From: Prorocentrum cordatum
Lineage: Eukaryota > Sar > Dinophyceae > Prorocentrales > Prorocentraceae
Assembly (NCBI GenBank): GCA_963575745.1
Contig: CAUYUJ010006369.1
Span: 324,945-388,944, forward strand
Direction: 5' to 3'
Length of the DNA: 64,000 nucleotides
The position numbers were made by a program, and so were the translations under genes. The notes beneath the pieces were generated by a model, which saw only the letters and a program-made list of their open reading frames with translations, made no database searches and was not told the origin of the DNA. Numbering within the stretch: the stretch's first letter is position 1; each line of letters opens with the position of its first letter. Shown here piece after piece: positions 31,451-40,929 of this stretch.

Positions 31451-31522
31451 TTGATAATGAGATGATGATGGTGGTGATGATGATGTTGTCCCGATGACGA
31501 TGCTGACTTTGATGATGCTGTT

Positions 31523-31562
<40 letters not shown>

Positions 31563-31612
31563 CGGTGCCCTCATGATGATGACGATGTTGGTGATGATTT
31601 TGATGTTGATGC

Positions 31613-31690
<78 letters not shown>

Positions 31691-31692
31691 CG
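30753..31692. repeat. (GAT)n array with GTGTCCCG interruptions
   Basis: About 940 bp of ATGATGATG with TTGATG, GCTGATG and periodic GGTGTCCCGATGATG insertions. Confidence 0.95.
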
Positions 31693-31704
31693 TTGATTGT
31701 CAGA

Positions 31705-31800
31705 GCGAGTGTGATATCGATGGTGAGATCGATCTTGAGACCGAATGTGAGACGATTGTGTGATCGATTGTGAGATCGATTGTGAGATCAATTGTGAGAC
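31705..31800. repeat. GTGAGATCGATT 12-bp tandem repeat
   Basis: Six or seven units of TGTGAGATCGAT with variants. The same motif follows the microsatellites at 38893-38965 and 45545-45650. Confidence 0.8.
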
Positions 31801-31814
31801 CACGACAGGGCATG

Positions 31815-32365
31815 GGAGGACCAGGGTTTCCCAGACCGCTCCAAGAGCTCCCCGGAGCGGCCCTGGAGCTCCCAGACTGCCCCAGAGAGCTCCCAGAAGC
31901 CCTCGGGGACTTCGACAAACCCTTCCAAGACAGCCCAGATAGCCCCAACGTGGCCCAAGATGGGTTCGAGACCGCAAATACACAGCCCAAGCCTCCAAGA
32001 GGCCTCAAGAGAGCTCCGAGAAGCATCCCGAGAGAGCCCGAAGAGGCTCAAATCCTTGATTTCCATTGGCTTTTGCAATGTTTTTCGGTGTCTCGCGTTT
32101 TCGACTTCCCGGCGCTCCACGACAGCCGACGGCGCCCCCAAGACCGCCCCAAGACCGCCGAAAAGGCCTCCAACAGAGCCCCAAGACTGCCCCACGGAAC
32201 CCGAAAATTGCCCCGTAGGAGCCTCAGACGGCCGAAGAGAGCCCCAGGACAGGCCCAAGCTGGGCCCCAGAGCGGGAGCGGGAGGCCCCATGGCGGCCCT
32301 GATGGCCCCAAGCGTGGCCCCAGATGGGCCCAACACTGCCAATACACAGCCCAAGAGCCCTCCAA
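31815..32365. repeat. CCCAAGAGGC minisatellite block
   Basis: Degenerate CCCAGAGAGCTCCCAGAAGCC units with a spacer at 32040-32125 (GCTTTTGCAATGTTTTTCGG then CGCGTTTTCGACTTCCCGG). The spacer corresponds in reverse orientation to the spacers at 40770-40840. Confidence 0.75.
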
Positions 32366-32375
32366 TATGTATGTA

Positions 32376-32382
<7 letters not shown>

Positions 32383-32422
<40 letters not shown>
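32383..32422. repeat. (TA)n microsatellite
   Basis: About 20 TA units. Confidence 0.95.
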
Positions 32423-32499
32423 TCGCACCCCCCCCAAGATCCCCATGTTGCTTCCTCCTCCTCTCCCTCCTCCTCCTCCTCCCTTCTCCTTTCAGCTTC

Positions 32500-32835
32500 C
32501 TCCTCCTTCCCTCGTTTTCCTCCTCTTCCGCAGGCGGAACGTTTTTTTCATTTTTTTCCTCCTCCCGCCCTCGGAGGCAATTTTTTTTCCTCTTTTTCCC
32601 TGTGAAAACACAGGTTTTTCCCGATTTTACATTTTTTTCCTCTTTTTCGGTCTTTTCCCTGGGCGGCGGAAAAATCTGGAGGGCCCGAACGAGGCAGGGA
32701 AAAGAGGGAAAAAAAGACAAATAGGAAAAAACTTGTGTTTTCACAGGGAAAAAGAGGAACAAATCTCCGCGCCCCAAGGCCGGAGGAGGAAAAAGAGGAA
32801 AAATCCGTCTCTCCCTGTTCCTCCTCGTCGTCCTC
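32500..32835. repeat. Large inverted repeat (hairpin 1)
   Basis: The left arm includes CTCCCGCCCTCGGAGGCA and TCCCTGTGAAAACACAGG. The right arm includes TTGTGTTTTCACAGGGAAAA and CCAAGGCCGGAGGAGGAAAA in inverted orientation. The centre is near 32665. Arms are about 150 bp and imperfect. Confidence 0.75.
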
Positions 32836-32879
32836 CTCCTCCTCCTCCTCCCCGTCGTCGTCGTCGTCCTCCTCCTCCT

Positions 32880-33240
32880 CCTCCTCCGTCCATCTCCCTT
32901 TCCTCCTCTTCCGCAGGCGGAAAGTTTGTTTTTTTTTTTTTCCTCCTCCCGCCCTCGGAGGCAGAGTTTTTTTCCTTTTTTTCCCTGTGAAAACACAGGT
33001 TTTTCCTTATTTGTCCTTTTTTTCCTCTTTTCCCTGCCTCGTTCGGTCCTCCGAATTTCTCCGCCGTCCCAGGGGAAAGACCGAAAAAGAGGAAAAAAAG
33101 GAAAAATAATGAAAAAACTGTGCTTTCACAGGGAAAAGAAGGAAAAAACTCTGCCTCCGAAAGCGGGCGGAGGAAAAAAAAGAAAAAAAAGTTCCGCCAG
33201 CGGAAGAGGAGGAACACAAGGGAGGGAGGAGGGGGAGGAG
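32880..33240. repeat. Large inverted repeat (hairpin 2)
   Basis: Same two arm sequences as hairpin 1: left CTCTTCCGCAGGCGGAAAG and CCTGTGAAAACACAGG, right CTGTGCTTTCACAGGGAAAA and GTTCCGCCAGCGGAAGAGG. The centre is near 33065. The two hairpins are a direct tandem duplication of one foldback unit. Confidence 0.75.
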
Positions 33241-33590
33241 AAGGAGGAGGAAAAACGGCAGAGCAGGGGAGCGTGGAGGAGAGGAGGGAAGTTTTTTTGT
33301 TCAATCGCTTCGGCGAGTTCGAGAACGAACAAAGCAGCTGCAGGCTGGGTCGGAACCCCCAACGTGCAACAAGGACGAACCATATCGAATGGCTGAAATA
33401 CACCCCTCGTGGAATCTGCATGGCACCTCTTGGACATCTACATAGCATAGTCAGCAGCATGAACACGAACGGGCTCATATAATGTTGCGCGGCCTCCAGC
33501 CGCTAACGCCTTCCACTATTTACACGTAAGTCCAAAGAGACAGTTATCCGAATATGCCGTTGGCCCGTGCATCGCTCACAGCCGACCTAC
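33241..33590. other. Intergenic, downstream of the minus-strand gene
   Basis: No ORF of note. No oligo(T) tract marking a retroposed poly(A) tail was seen immediately past the stop codon. Confidence 0.5.
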
Positions 33591-34958
33591 TTACGCATCG
33601 TCACCATCGATCGTCACCACAGACATCGACAAGCCCCACTTGTCAGCGACGGTTTTCACCGCCGCGCGGAGGTCGTCCATGGCATCCTCGGGCATCAAGA
33701 ACACAGCGCCATCAAACATGTAAGTGTTGACGGTCACGCCGTCCACAGAGGTCACCTCCGTCTCTAAGTCAGACAAGATGGAATCCTCCACAGAGCTCAA
33801 GGCGTAGTGAAGCTTGGATGCGGCGGGGCAGCGGCGGTTCTCGAAACGACCGTCCAAGTACCTGAATTTCTCGCGCGACAGAAGCATATCCACAGCTTTG
33901 TGCATGTCGACGGCGAGGTTCCACAGAAACGGGACATCGCACGCCGGCTTCCCCAAATGCACGATTTTGATGAGAAGCTTCTTCGCCTCTTTCGCTGTCA
34001 CGTGCATGGAATCCGAGCTGTCTGCCCAATGCTGGGACATGCGCTCGATATACATCTTGAGGTCCTCGTTCTCCTTGGTGAGGCGGCAGCACTCTGCCTC
34101 GTGCATCTTGAGCTCCTTGTTCTCCTTGGTGAGGCGACAGCACTCTGCCTCGGCATCCGCGCACCTGGCGAACAGTTCCTCGAACTCGTCCATCGGGACC
34201 CCACCCTCCGCGTAGTTCTCGTGCTCCGAGCCGCCCTCGCCCTTTGAGCTGTCCTCCGAGCCCTTGCCCTCGCCCTCGGTGTCCTCCGAGCCCTTGTCCT
34301 CGGCCCCCTCGGTGTCCTCCGAGCCCTTGTCCTCGTCCTCCGAGGTGTTCTCAGAGTCGCTGTCCTTGTCCTTCGAGCCTTCCTCGCCCTCCTCCTCCTC
34401 GTCCTCGCCCTCGTCCTTCTTCGAGCCGTCGTTCTCGACACCCTCATTGTCGCCCTTGCCGCCCTCGTCGTCGCCCTCGCCGCCCTCGTCGCCCACGACG
34501 CCGTCCATGAGTGCCAGGGCGGGGGGCGCCTCGCGTGCAGGGGGGCCGTCAGGGACCTTTCCCTTTTGCCTGCGCTTGTTGAGCCAGGCGACGAGCTTGT
34601 TCTGGGCTGCTTCACTCCATTGGCCTTCCTGGCGGCGCTGCATTCCGCAAGACGCCTGTCTGTAATTCATCTGGTTGTTCACCTCCTTCAGTAAGAGGTC
34701 GGTCTTCGACGGGTGCACGGTCAAGCGCCCTGCGTTCACGTCACCAATAACATCCACAGCGCGCGGGCGGACGCGGTCCGCGATCGGCACGGGGGCAACG
34801 GGCGGCCCCGAAGGGGCAGCCGGCTCCAAGAGGCGGATGATGTCAGCAGCTGCCGAGCCCGAGGGTTCTGACGGATTGCCAACGCTCAAATCCAGGCGCG
34901 CCCGTTTACCATCACGGGTCAACACAACACGACCAGATACCGCAATCGAGGTGTTCAT
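33591..34958 (-). CDS. Hypothetical acidic coiled-coil protein, probable retrogene
   Basis: Intact 455-aa ORF from ATG at 34958; the frame stays open 24 bases further to a TTG. The N-terminal third is mixed, with RRQEGQWSEAAQNKLVAWLN at about residues 115-135. A strongly acidic Gly/Ser/Glu/Asp segment (about 155-265) contains GSEDTEG repeats. A tandem pair of ECCRLTKEN(K/E)(E/D)LKM units follows, likely coiled coil. The C-terminal globular domain has FLWNLAVDMHKAVDMLL, CPAASKLHYALSSVEDSILS and a final TVNTYMFDGAVFLMPED. The 'YMFDG' phrase loosely recalls palm motifs of plasmid- or virus-like polymerases, but this is weak and I assign no function. The ORF has no introns, and an SL relic lies 52 bp upstream of the ATG, so it probably arose from a reverse-transcribed mRNA. 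Confidence 0.7.
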   Translation of the reverse strand: MNTSIAVSGRVVLTRDGKRARLDLSVGNPSEPSGSAAADIIRLLEPAAPSGPPVAPVPIADRVRPRAVDVIGDVNAGRLTVHPSKTDLLLKEVNNQMNYRQASCGMQRRQEGQWSEAAQNKLVAWLNKRRQKGKVPDGPPAREAPPALALMDGVVGDEGGEGDDEGGKGDNEGVENDGSKKDEGEDEEEEGEEGSKDKDSDSENTSEDEDKGSEDTEGAEDKGSEDTEGEGKGSEDSSKGEGGSEHENYAEGGVPMDEFEELFARCADAEAECCRLTKENKELKMHEAECCRLTKENEDLKMYIERMSQHWADSSDSMHVTAKEAKKLLIKIVHLGKPACDVPFLWNLAVDMHKAVDMLLSREKFRYLDGRFENRRCPAASKLHYALSSVEDSILSDLETEVTSVDGVTVNTYMFDGAVFLMPEDAMDDLRAAVKTVADKWGLSMSVVTIDGDDA

Positions 34959-35010
34959 ACCTGCTGTAAGACTTCGACACAAATCTTCGGATCAGCCCGC
35001 GCGGGGGCAA

Positions 35011-35032
35011 CTTGAGCCGATGATGGCTACGG
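35011..35032 (-). other. Spliced-leader relic upstream of the 455-aa ORF
   Basis: On the minus strand the sequence reads CCGTAGCCATCATCGGCTCAAG. The dinoflagellate SL is CCGTAGCCATTTTGGCTCAAG. All but the central TTT (here CATC) matches. Orientation and distance (52 bp to the ATG) are those of a trans-spliced 5' UTR copied into DNA. Confidence 0.8.
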
Positions 35033-35515
35033 ACAGGGTGGGGCGAGTAGGAGGAGGGGGGGGGGAGAAGTTGAAGGCGGAGGAGGAGTAGGAAAAGGGG
35101 AATCGCCTGGAGCCATGAGGAAATCCGCGGCCCCAGAGGTCCACACCCTTTTCCTTGGGATGTGTTTTCGCTCTGGGTCGTTTTTGATGGTTCTGGGGCC
35201 CGAAAACGGTCCCTGGACGCCGAAACGGATTGGCGGAAGGGCACCGAGTGTGCTTCCCCTCTCTAGGAGGAGGGAAGGGAGGAGGGAGGGAGGAGAGGTG
35301 GATTAAACCGCCGAGCCCTGGATTAATCCAGGAAATACAGAAACAGAAAGATAGGACAGGGATGAGAACGAGGAGGAGGAGGAAGACCAGAGAGATATGA
35401 ATAGAGCAAAAGGAGGAGAAAGTATGAGGGGAGAGGATGGGGGGGGAAAGGAGGAGGATGAGAAAGAGGAGGAGGACGAAGAGAGGAAAGCAGAACAGAG
35501 CACGGAAAATAGGGA
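35033..35515. other. Intergenic
   Basis: GGAGGA-rich and GAGGAGGACGAAG-rich stretches, no gene. Confidence 0.5.
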
Positions 35516-35519
35516 TCTT

Positions 35520-35552
35520 GGGGGGGGGGGGGGTGGGTGAGCAAAGTGAACC

Positions 35553-35586
<34 letters not shown>

Positions 35587-35655
35587 GTAGTGTGAGGTGT
35601 GTGTGTGTTGTGTATGCACACATATAGATAGAATAGATATATATAAATATGGGTA
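35520..35655. repeat. (G)n and (TA)n / TATG microsatellites
   Basis: G14 at about 35520-35533, ATATAT at 35552-35587, then TGTGTG and ATAGATA tracts. Confidence 0.9.
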
Positions 35656-35734
35656 GGGGGTCCCGGACCCCCCGAAGTGCATTGGTTTGTCTTCTGGCCG
35701 TTTCGGGCCCGGCGGGGGGCGCCAAAAAACGTCA

Positions 35735-36130
35735 AACGGGGCCGAGAGACGTCCAAGAGTGCGCCTTGATGGCCCAAGAGCGCTCTAGGAGAGCCCAAGA
35801 CCGCACAAGAGCGTTCCAAAATTGGTCCAACATGGCTTTGAAGACAGCCCAAGAGGGCTTCAAGATGGCTAAGATGGCTTCAAAAGGGCTCCCACGAGGC
35901 ACTCAGGAGGCGAAACAAGTAGGTTTCTTCAATGGTTTTTGAAGGTTGTTCGTGTTCTCGCTGTTTCGTAATTCCCACGGTCCAAGACAGCCCATGAGGC
36001 CCCAGAAACCAGCTCAAGACGGCCCAAGAGGCACCCAAAGAGGGCGCCACGACGGCGCAATAAAGAACCCCAAGACGGCCTAAAGAGTGCCCCAAGGCGG
36101 CCCCAGAGGCGCCCAAGATCGCCCCAAGAG
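35735..36130. repeat. CCCAAGAGGGC minisatellite block
   Basis: Degenerate units with a spacer at 35915-35985 (TTTCTTCAATGGTTTTTGAA). Directly abuts duplicated block 1. Confidence 0.75.
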
Positions 36131-36202
36131 GGCTCAAGCCTTGGCTCAACGAGTTCAGGTCGAGCCGTGCCCGCACCCCCCTCTCGCAGAGCTGCGCTCG
36201 AG

Positions 36203-36773
36203 ATGTGGGCGCCGGCCCTGTTCCTCCTGCTCCTCGCCGCGCCGGCCCTTGCGGGCGGCAGCGGCGGCGCGGGGGCCGCCTGCGCCGAGGGCGAGGAGGA
36301 GGAGGCGCACGCCCTGCTGCAGACTGCCGGGCAGAGCGGTGGAGCCGGCGCAGACGTGGCTGCCATTGGCGACCCCCACCTTCAGAACGTTTTTGGCCAG
36401 CGGTTGTACTTGATGAAACCAGGAAAGCATGACATGTCTGATTACCACGAACGCCCACGGCATTGTCAAATTCGAGTCAAAGCAACCGAACCTCAGTCTT
36501 TTTTCCGTACCGTGTCGTGGCCCCAGCTCTGTCTACAATGATAATTGCTGTTTGAGAGATAACTTCAGGGACAAATGTGAAGCATGCATGTGCGCCGGCT
36601 TGGACGCGACATTGTGGTGCAACCGCGACCAGGACCCGTTCCCAGGCTGCAATCACGACGGCCAGTGTGGTACAAGCAGCGGGTGCTTCAAATTATTGCC
36701 CGATGGTTCACCATGTGCGGAAAGTCTGCAGTGCAAACACCAAGGATTTTGCAGACGCGTATGCTTTCATTGA
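36203..36773 (+). pseudogene. Secreted Cys-rich protein gene, frameshifted copy
   Basis: Same start as the intact paralogue at 42839 (signal peptide MWAPALFLLLLAAPALAGG). It carries a 4-bp insertion at about 36432 (CATGACATGTCTG versus CATGATCTG), which shifts the frame after LDLMKPGKH. The downstream part remains readable in another frame (CCLRDNFRDKCEACMCAG ... DPFPGCNHDGQCG) and ends in a different C-terminus (CKHQGFCRRVCFH) at TGA 36771. A deletion also lies in the segment before the first C-terminal Cys. Most simply this is the decayed copy of a recent duplication. Confidence 0.75.
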
Positions 36774-37162
36774 GCAAGCATGATTAGTCGCTTCCTCTCG
36801 TCTTGCAATGTCTGGTCTCTGCAGCGCGGCATTCAGTGTAGCTTACCTTTCGTCTGTAACCTTCGTTTCGGATGCAATATCTTATCATAGCATTCAGTGC
36901 AGCTTACCTGACGGTTGCCCTACTTTCAGATGCAAGTGACTGGGCTCCGGCCCGCCCGCGCCGCCCCTAAGGGGCCTGCCGGCCCGCCGGCCGGCGGACT
37001 CGCGCGTCTGCGTCTGCGTTATCACAACCTGCAAGGTCAGGCCGGAGACCGTGAGCATCGTTTAATGGCAGTGCGAAGCCGCCAAGCAGCATCAGTCGTT
37101 TCCTCTCGTCTTGCAACGTCCTTCCTTTCCTCCTCCTCCTCCTCCTCCTCCTCCTTCCACAT

Positions 37163-37350
37163 GAAGACCTGGTCAGCTCCCCGCCAGGCGTTTTCCCGCA
37201 ATCGGGGAAGCGCGCGAGACCTTCTGAGAGTTATCGGTTAAACTCTCACCACAGTTTTGAAGACCTGGTCAGCTCCCCGCCAGGCGTTTTTCCGCAATCG
37301 GGGAAGCATGCGAGACCTTCTGAGAGTTATCAGTTAAATTCTCAGCATTC
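37163..37350 (+). repeat. 95-bp tandem duplication
   Basis: GAAGACCTGGTCAGCTCCCC ... CCTTCTGAGAGTTATCGGTT occurs twice in direct tandem (about 37163 and 37258). The same pair is at 43809-43985 in copy 2. Confidence 0.85.
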
Positions 37351-37464
37351 GTGAAAAAAAAGCAAGCCTTCCACACCAGGCCCCCAAGAGCGAGCGCCAC
37401 GTGAGCCATCCAGGGAAAGCTCCGCAGTGGCGAAGCGTTCTGGCTCGCCTCCAGGCCTACCAAA

Positions 37465-37605
37465 CAATGTTCTAAGAACAGCTTGTGGTTTCCGCGAAAT
37501 GTTCTTAGAACGTTTCTGGCTGAGACTGTCGTGTCTTATCCCATCGGGCTGACGTTCTAAGAACATTGTTCCGGTTCTTGGAACATTCGTGGGTTCTACG
37601 AACAT
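37465..37605. repeat. Clustered TGTTCTAAGAACA palindromes
   Basis: Palindromes TGTTCTAAGAACA, ATGTTCTTAGAACGT, ACGTTCTAAGAACAT and GGTTCTTGGAACAT within 140 bp. Duplicated at 44110-44250. Possible hairpins; no proven function. Confidence 0.7.
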
Positions 37606-37691
37606 GTCGTGGTAGGCCTATGGGACTGCCGGGACGGTCGGTCCCTGCTCAAGGGACCGGGCGCGCACGGGGACCACGACCGCTACCGCTG

Positions 37692-37850
37692 AACTCAGGA
37701 GAGAAGAAAACACACAGACACAATTCATCGCCGACTCCCCAGAAAATATGGGAGAAAACACGGAAAGTGGGGGGGACGACAAAACCCAGAAACTATAGGA
37801 GATATGGGGGGATACCTCTACCTGTGTGTACTCACTTGTGTGTCCCATTA
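37692..37850 (+). repeat. Dispersed repeat family C, copy 3
   Basis: ACACACAGACACAATTCATC ... AAAATATGGGAGAAAACACGG ... CTTGTGTGTCCC. A diverged copy sits at 44385-44505 in the second duplicate. Confidence 0.7.
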
Positions 37851-38084
37851 GCCCCTTCATGAACGTCGGTCTCGGGGGCCCTCCCCGCTCCGGGGGGCCC
37901 CATCGGGGGCCCCGGGCTCGCTCCGAAGGAGCTCAGGCCGTCGCCGAAAAAGGCGGCTCCCAGACCCGCGGGCCCGGAGGCCGACGCCCACACCGGGAGC
38001 GGCGGTGTGCCTCCACCGAGGGAGGGCGATCCCGCTCTCGGCGATGGTGGTCATACAGTCGGGGCGTTGACCTGAGGAACCCTA

Positions 38085-38232
38085 AGCAAGGAACGAGGCC
38101 CCTTTTGTTCCATAAGTTAAGCTTCGGTTTCCGATCGAAAACATGAGGAAAACCTGAGGCAAGCTGTGAAACACTTAAGGAACGCGGAGCCCCTCCCCAA
38201 CCAAAAGGGTTCCTTCTTCAGGCCCGACTGTA
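38085..38232 (+). repeat. Dispersed repeat family G, copy 2 (copy 3 at 44737-44884)
   Basis: AAGGAACGAGGCCCCTTTTG ... AACCAAAAGGGTTCCTTC; inverted ends as in copy 1. Confidence 0.65.
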
Positions 38233-38521
38233 CTCTGGCTTCCAAGGTGGCCGAAATATTACCACCGACGCCGAAACCTAGGATCACCTTCCCCACGTGG
38301 AGGCAGCCCCCTGTGCTGGTGTCGGTGCCAATGTCCAGGCCCCCAGAAGACGGCCCCGTGCCGCCCCCAGGACGGCCTCCAAGAGCCTTGGACGGCTGTC
38401 GAGGCGTCTCGAACGGCGCCAGGAGCCTCGGAGCGCCCCGATGGCGCTCCGAGACGGCACCCAAGAGAGCCCCATGGAGGCACACGTCTTCCCCTTCCCC
38501 CGTGAAAAACGTACCTGTTGA

Positions 38522-38970
38522 GCATCGGGGGCGAGGGGGGGAGATCGCAGTGAAACGAAGAGCTCCCCACTGGGAACTCGGATTCGGCTTCGTAGTTGTG
38601 TCGTGCGTGTGGGCGAGGCGAAGCCGCGTGGGCGGGCGAGAGGCATGAACCCTCCTCTGGGAGGAGGAGGAGGAGGAGGAGGAGGAGGAGGAGGAGGAGG
38701 AGGAGGAGGAGGAGGAGGAGGAGGAGGAGAGGAGGGAGGAGGAGGCTAGGGCGCCGCCGGCACAAAAGACCGGCCCCTCCCTGGTTGCTCGGCGGTGGCG
38801 GGGGGTGTCCCGCCAGTGGTGTCCGGATGATGTCGCAGTGGTGCCCCGGGGATGTCCCGTGTGTGGCCACGTCGTGACCCGTCGGTGTCCTTAGTGAGAT
38901 CGATAGTGAGATCGATGGTGATAGTGAGTCGTGACGATCGGATTGTGAGATCAACGACGAGGTCGTGCTG
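38522..38970 (+). repeat. Module J, GGA array and GTGAGATCGAT repeats
   Basis: Module J (38522-38648), then (GGA)n at 38657-38745, degenerate GTGTCCCG units at 38800-38890 and GTGAGATCGATGG repeats at 38893-38965. This is the same order as at 30383-31800. Confidence 0.8.
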
Positions 38971-39349
38971 AGATCCGCGCGAGCGAGACGGGTTCCTCCC
39001 CCCCCGAATCTCCTTGTCACCCACAGGGTGATCGATATGGGCCGTTCCGCTTACCAGGACCTTCACAGCAGCCAAAAGTACCCAGAGTTGATCGTCCTTT
39101 GGCCTTGCTGTGTGGCAGCGCACACTGCCTCTCAGCTGCCACGGCTGTCGGATGCCCACTGTCATTGCCCGGTGCCGATGATTTTAGATACCACCGCCGC
39201 CCCTTGGTTCTGGTAACCGCCTATGTCGGCTGCCTACTCGCCCGCGGGCACCGTGTGCGATTGGCAAGATAGCGAAATGCTCACAGCAGCGTTGCTGAAG
39301 CCGCTGTCCCTCGAGCCCAGATGTTTGACAGAGGGCGCACGTGTACAGG

Positions 39350-39905
39350 CCTCTGAAGGACCTCTTGGCCTTCGGATGCCGTCTTGGGGGCCCTACTGGG
39401 CGATCTTGAGGTCCTCTTGAGACGCCTTAGGGCTGTCTTGGAGGCCTCTGAGGCCGCCTTGGGCCTTTTGGGGGCCATCTTGGGGGCCTCTTGGACCGCC
39501 TTGAAGCCTTCTTGGCTTGTCTTGGAGCCCTCTTATGGGCTTCCGAAGCTGTCGCTGGTTCGTGGGGGTATCTTGGAGGTCTCTGGGGCCGTCCTGGGCC
39601 GTCGGAAGCCCGAAAGGGCGAGAGTCTGAGCGCAAAACTGGTGAATCACGCTGGGAACGTCAATGGTGTTGGACTATTCGGGCCCGTCCGGAGGACATCT
39701 TGCAGCCCTCTTTCAGCCCTCTTGGGCCGCATCGTAGGCCTTTGGGGCCGTCTTGAGGCTGGGGCCGTCTTGAGGCTGGGGCCGTATTGGGCTCATCTTG
39801 GACCGTCTTGGAAACTTTGTTGAGCCATCTTGGGCTCTCTTGGGGCAATATTGGACATGTTGCAGGCCATCTTCGACCGTCTTGGAGGACCATGTTGGGC
39901 AATAT
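39350..39905. repeat. CCTCTTGGGG minisatellite (copy 2 at 46005-46560)
   Basis: Degenerate units with spacer GGAAGCCCGAAAGGGCGAGA at 39605-39690. Confidence 0.75.
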
Positions 39906-40009
39906 TGGACAAGACTGGCAGTCTTGGAGGTGTTGTTTGTTTCGGTTTCTTTGGGTGGCCAGCGGGTGGTGCTGGAGGCCACTGGGAGGGTCCCAACAGC
40001 TAGTGTATA

Positions 40010-40370
40010 TATGTTTATATATACACATATACTTGTATGTATATATATATATATGTATGTGTGCACATACACCGATGTATGCGTATACATACACGCATGC
40101 ATGCATGCATGCATGCATGCATACATACATGCACACATACATACATACATACATACATACATACATACATACATACATACATACAAACACACATACCTAC
40201 CTACCTACCTACCTACCTACCTACCTACCTACCTACCTACCTACCTACATACATACATACATACATACATACATACATACATACATACATACATACACAC
40301 ATACAGACCGACAGACAGACAGACAGACAGACAGACATAGACATAGACATACCTATGTGCATACACACCT
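40010..40370. repeat. ATAC/CTAC/AGAC microsatellite cluster
   Basis: TATATG, GCATGCAT, (ACAT)n, (CTAC)n, (ACAT)n and (AGAC)n blocks in series. The counterpart 46660-47275 is expanded and scrambled, which explains the length difference between the duplicates. Confidence 0.95.
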
Positions 40371-40384
40371 GTATAATGGCCTTC

Positions 40385-40929
40385 GGCCCATCCTGCCACC
40401 GTGCCTGGATTGTGGGGCAGAGTTCTCAGGGATGCTTCTTTGGGTCTCTTCGGAGCGCTCTCGGGGGGCCTCTTGGGGGCAGTTTGGGAGCCTCTTGGGA
40501 GCCTCTTGGGATCCTTCTGGGGGCCTCTTGGGGCCTCGTTGGGGCCTCTTGGGGCCTCTTGGGGGCCTCTTGGGTTCTCCCGGGGGCCCCTGGGGGCCGA
40601 GGGTTCGAAAGGAAGGTCTGTTCGGGTTTCCCAGCTGGGACCCATCTTGGAGCCATCTTTGGGCCCTCTTGGGCCATCTTGGGCGCCTCCTGGTCCGTCT
40701 TGGGGCCATCTTGGGTCGTCTTGGGTCCCTCTTGGGGGCCTTGGGGCGATTTTGGGGGCCTCTTGGGCCGTCGTGGAGCGTCGGGAAGCCGAAAGGCGAG
40801 AGGGCCAAAATCTTTCAAAAATCTGGAGACGATCACTGATTTTTGCCTCTTGGGGCCCTCTTAGGAGGCTTCTTGGGGCGTTTTGGAGGCTTCGGGGCCG
40901 TCTTAAGGCCATCGTGGAGGTCTTGGGGC
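40385..40929. repeat. CCTCTTGGGG minisatellite (copy 2 at 47310-47851)
   Basis: Opens with CGGCCCATCCTGCCACCGTGCC. Spacer GGGAAGCCGAAAGGCGAGAG at 40785-40845. Confidence 0.75.

Larger units (their letters stand above)
36131..40929 (+). repeat. Segmental duplication, copy 1
   Basis: Matches 42771-47851 in direct orientation with an offset of about 6640-6653 bp through 40.0 kb, rising to about 6925 past the microsatellite. Identity is visibly very high (37857-38485 differs at only a few positions). It contains the broken secreted-protein gene, two tandem 95-bp units, family C, family G, module J, a GGA array, GTGAGATC repeats and two minisatellite blocks. Confidence 0.9.

Noticed and set aside
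31770-32996. Opposed ORFs of about 400 aa on both strands
   Set aside because: They run through minisatellite, TA microsatellite and the hairpins. The translations are low complexity.
37465-37605. TGTTCT...AGAACA palindromes as steroid-receptor-like response elements
   Set aside because: The spacing is wrong and nuclear steroid receptors are not expected in this type of organism. Kept only as palindromic repeats.
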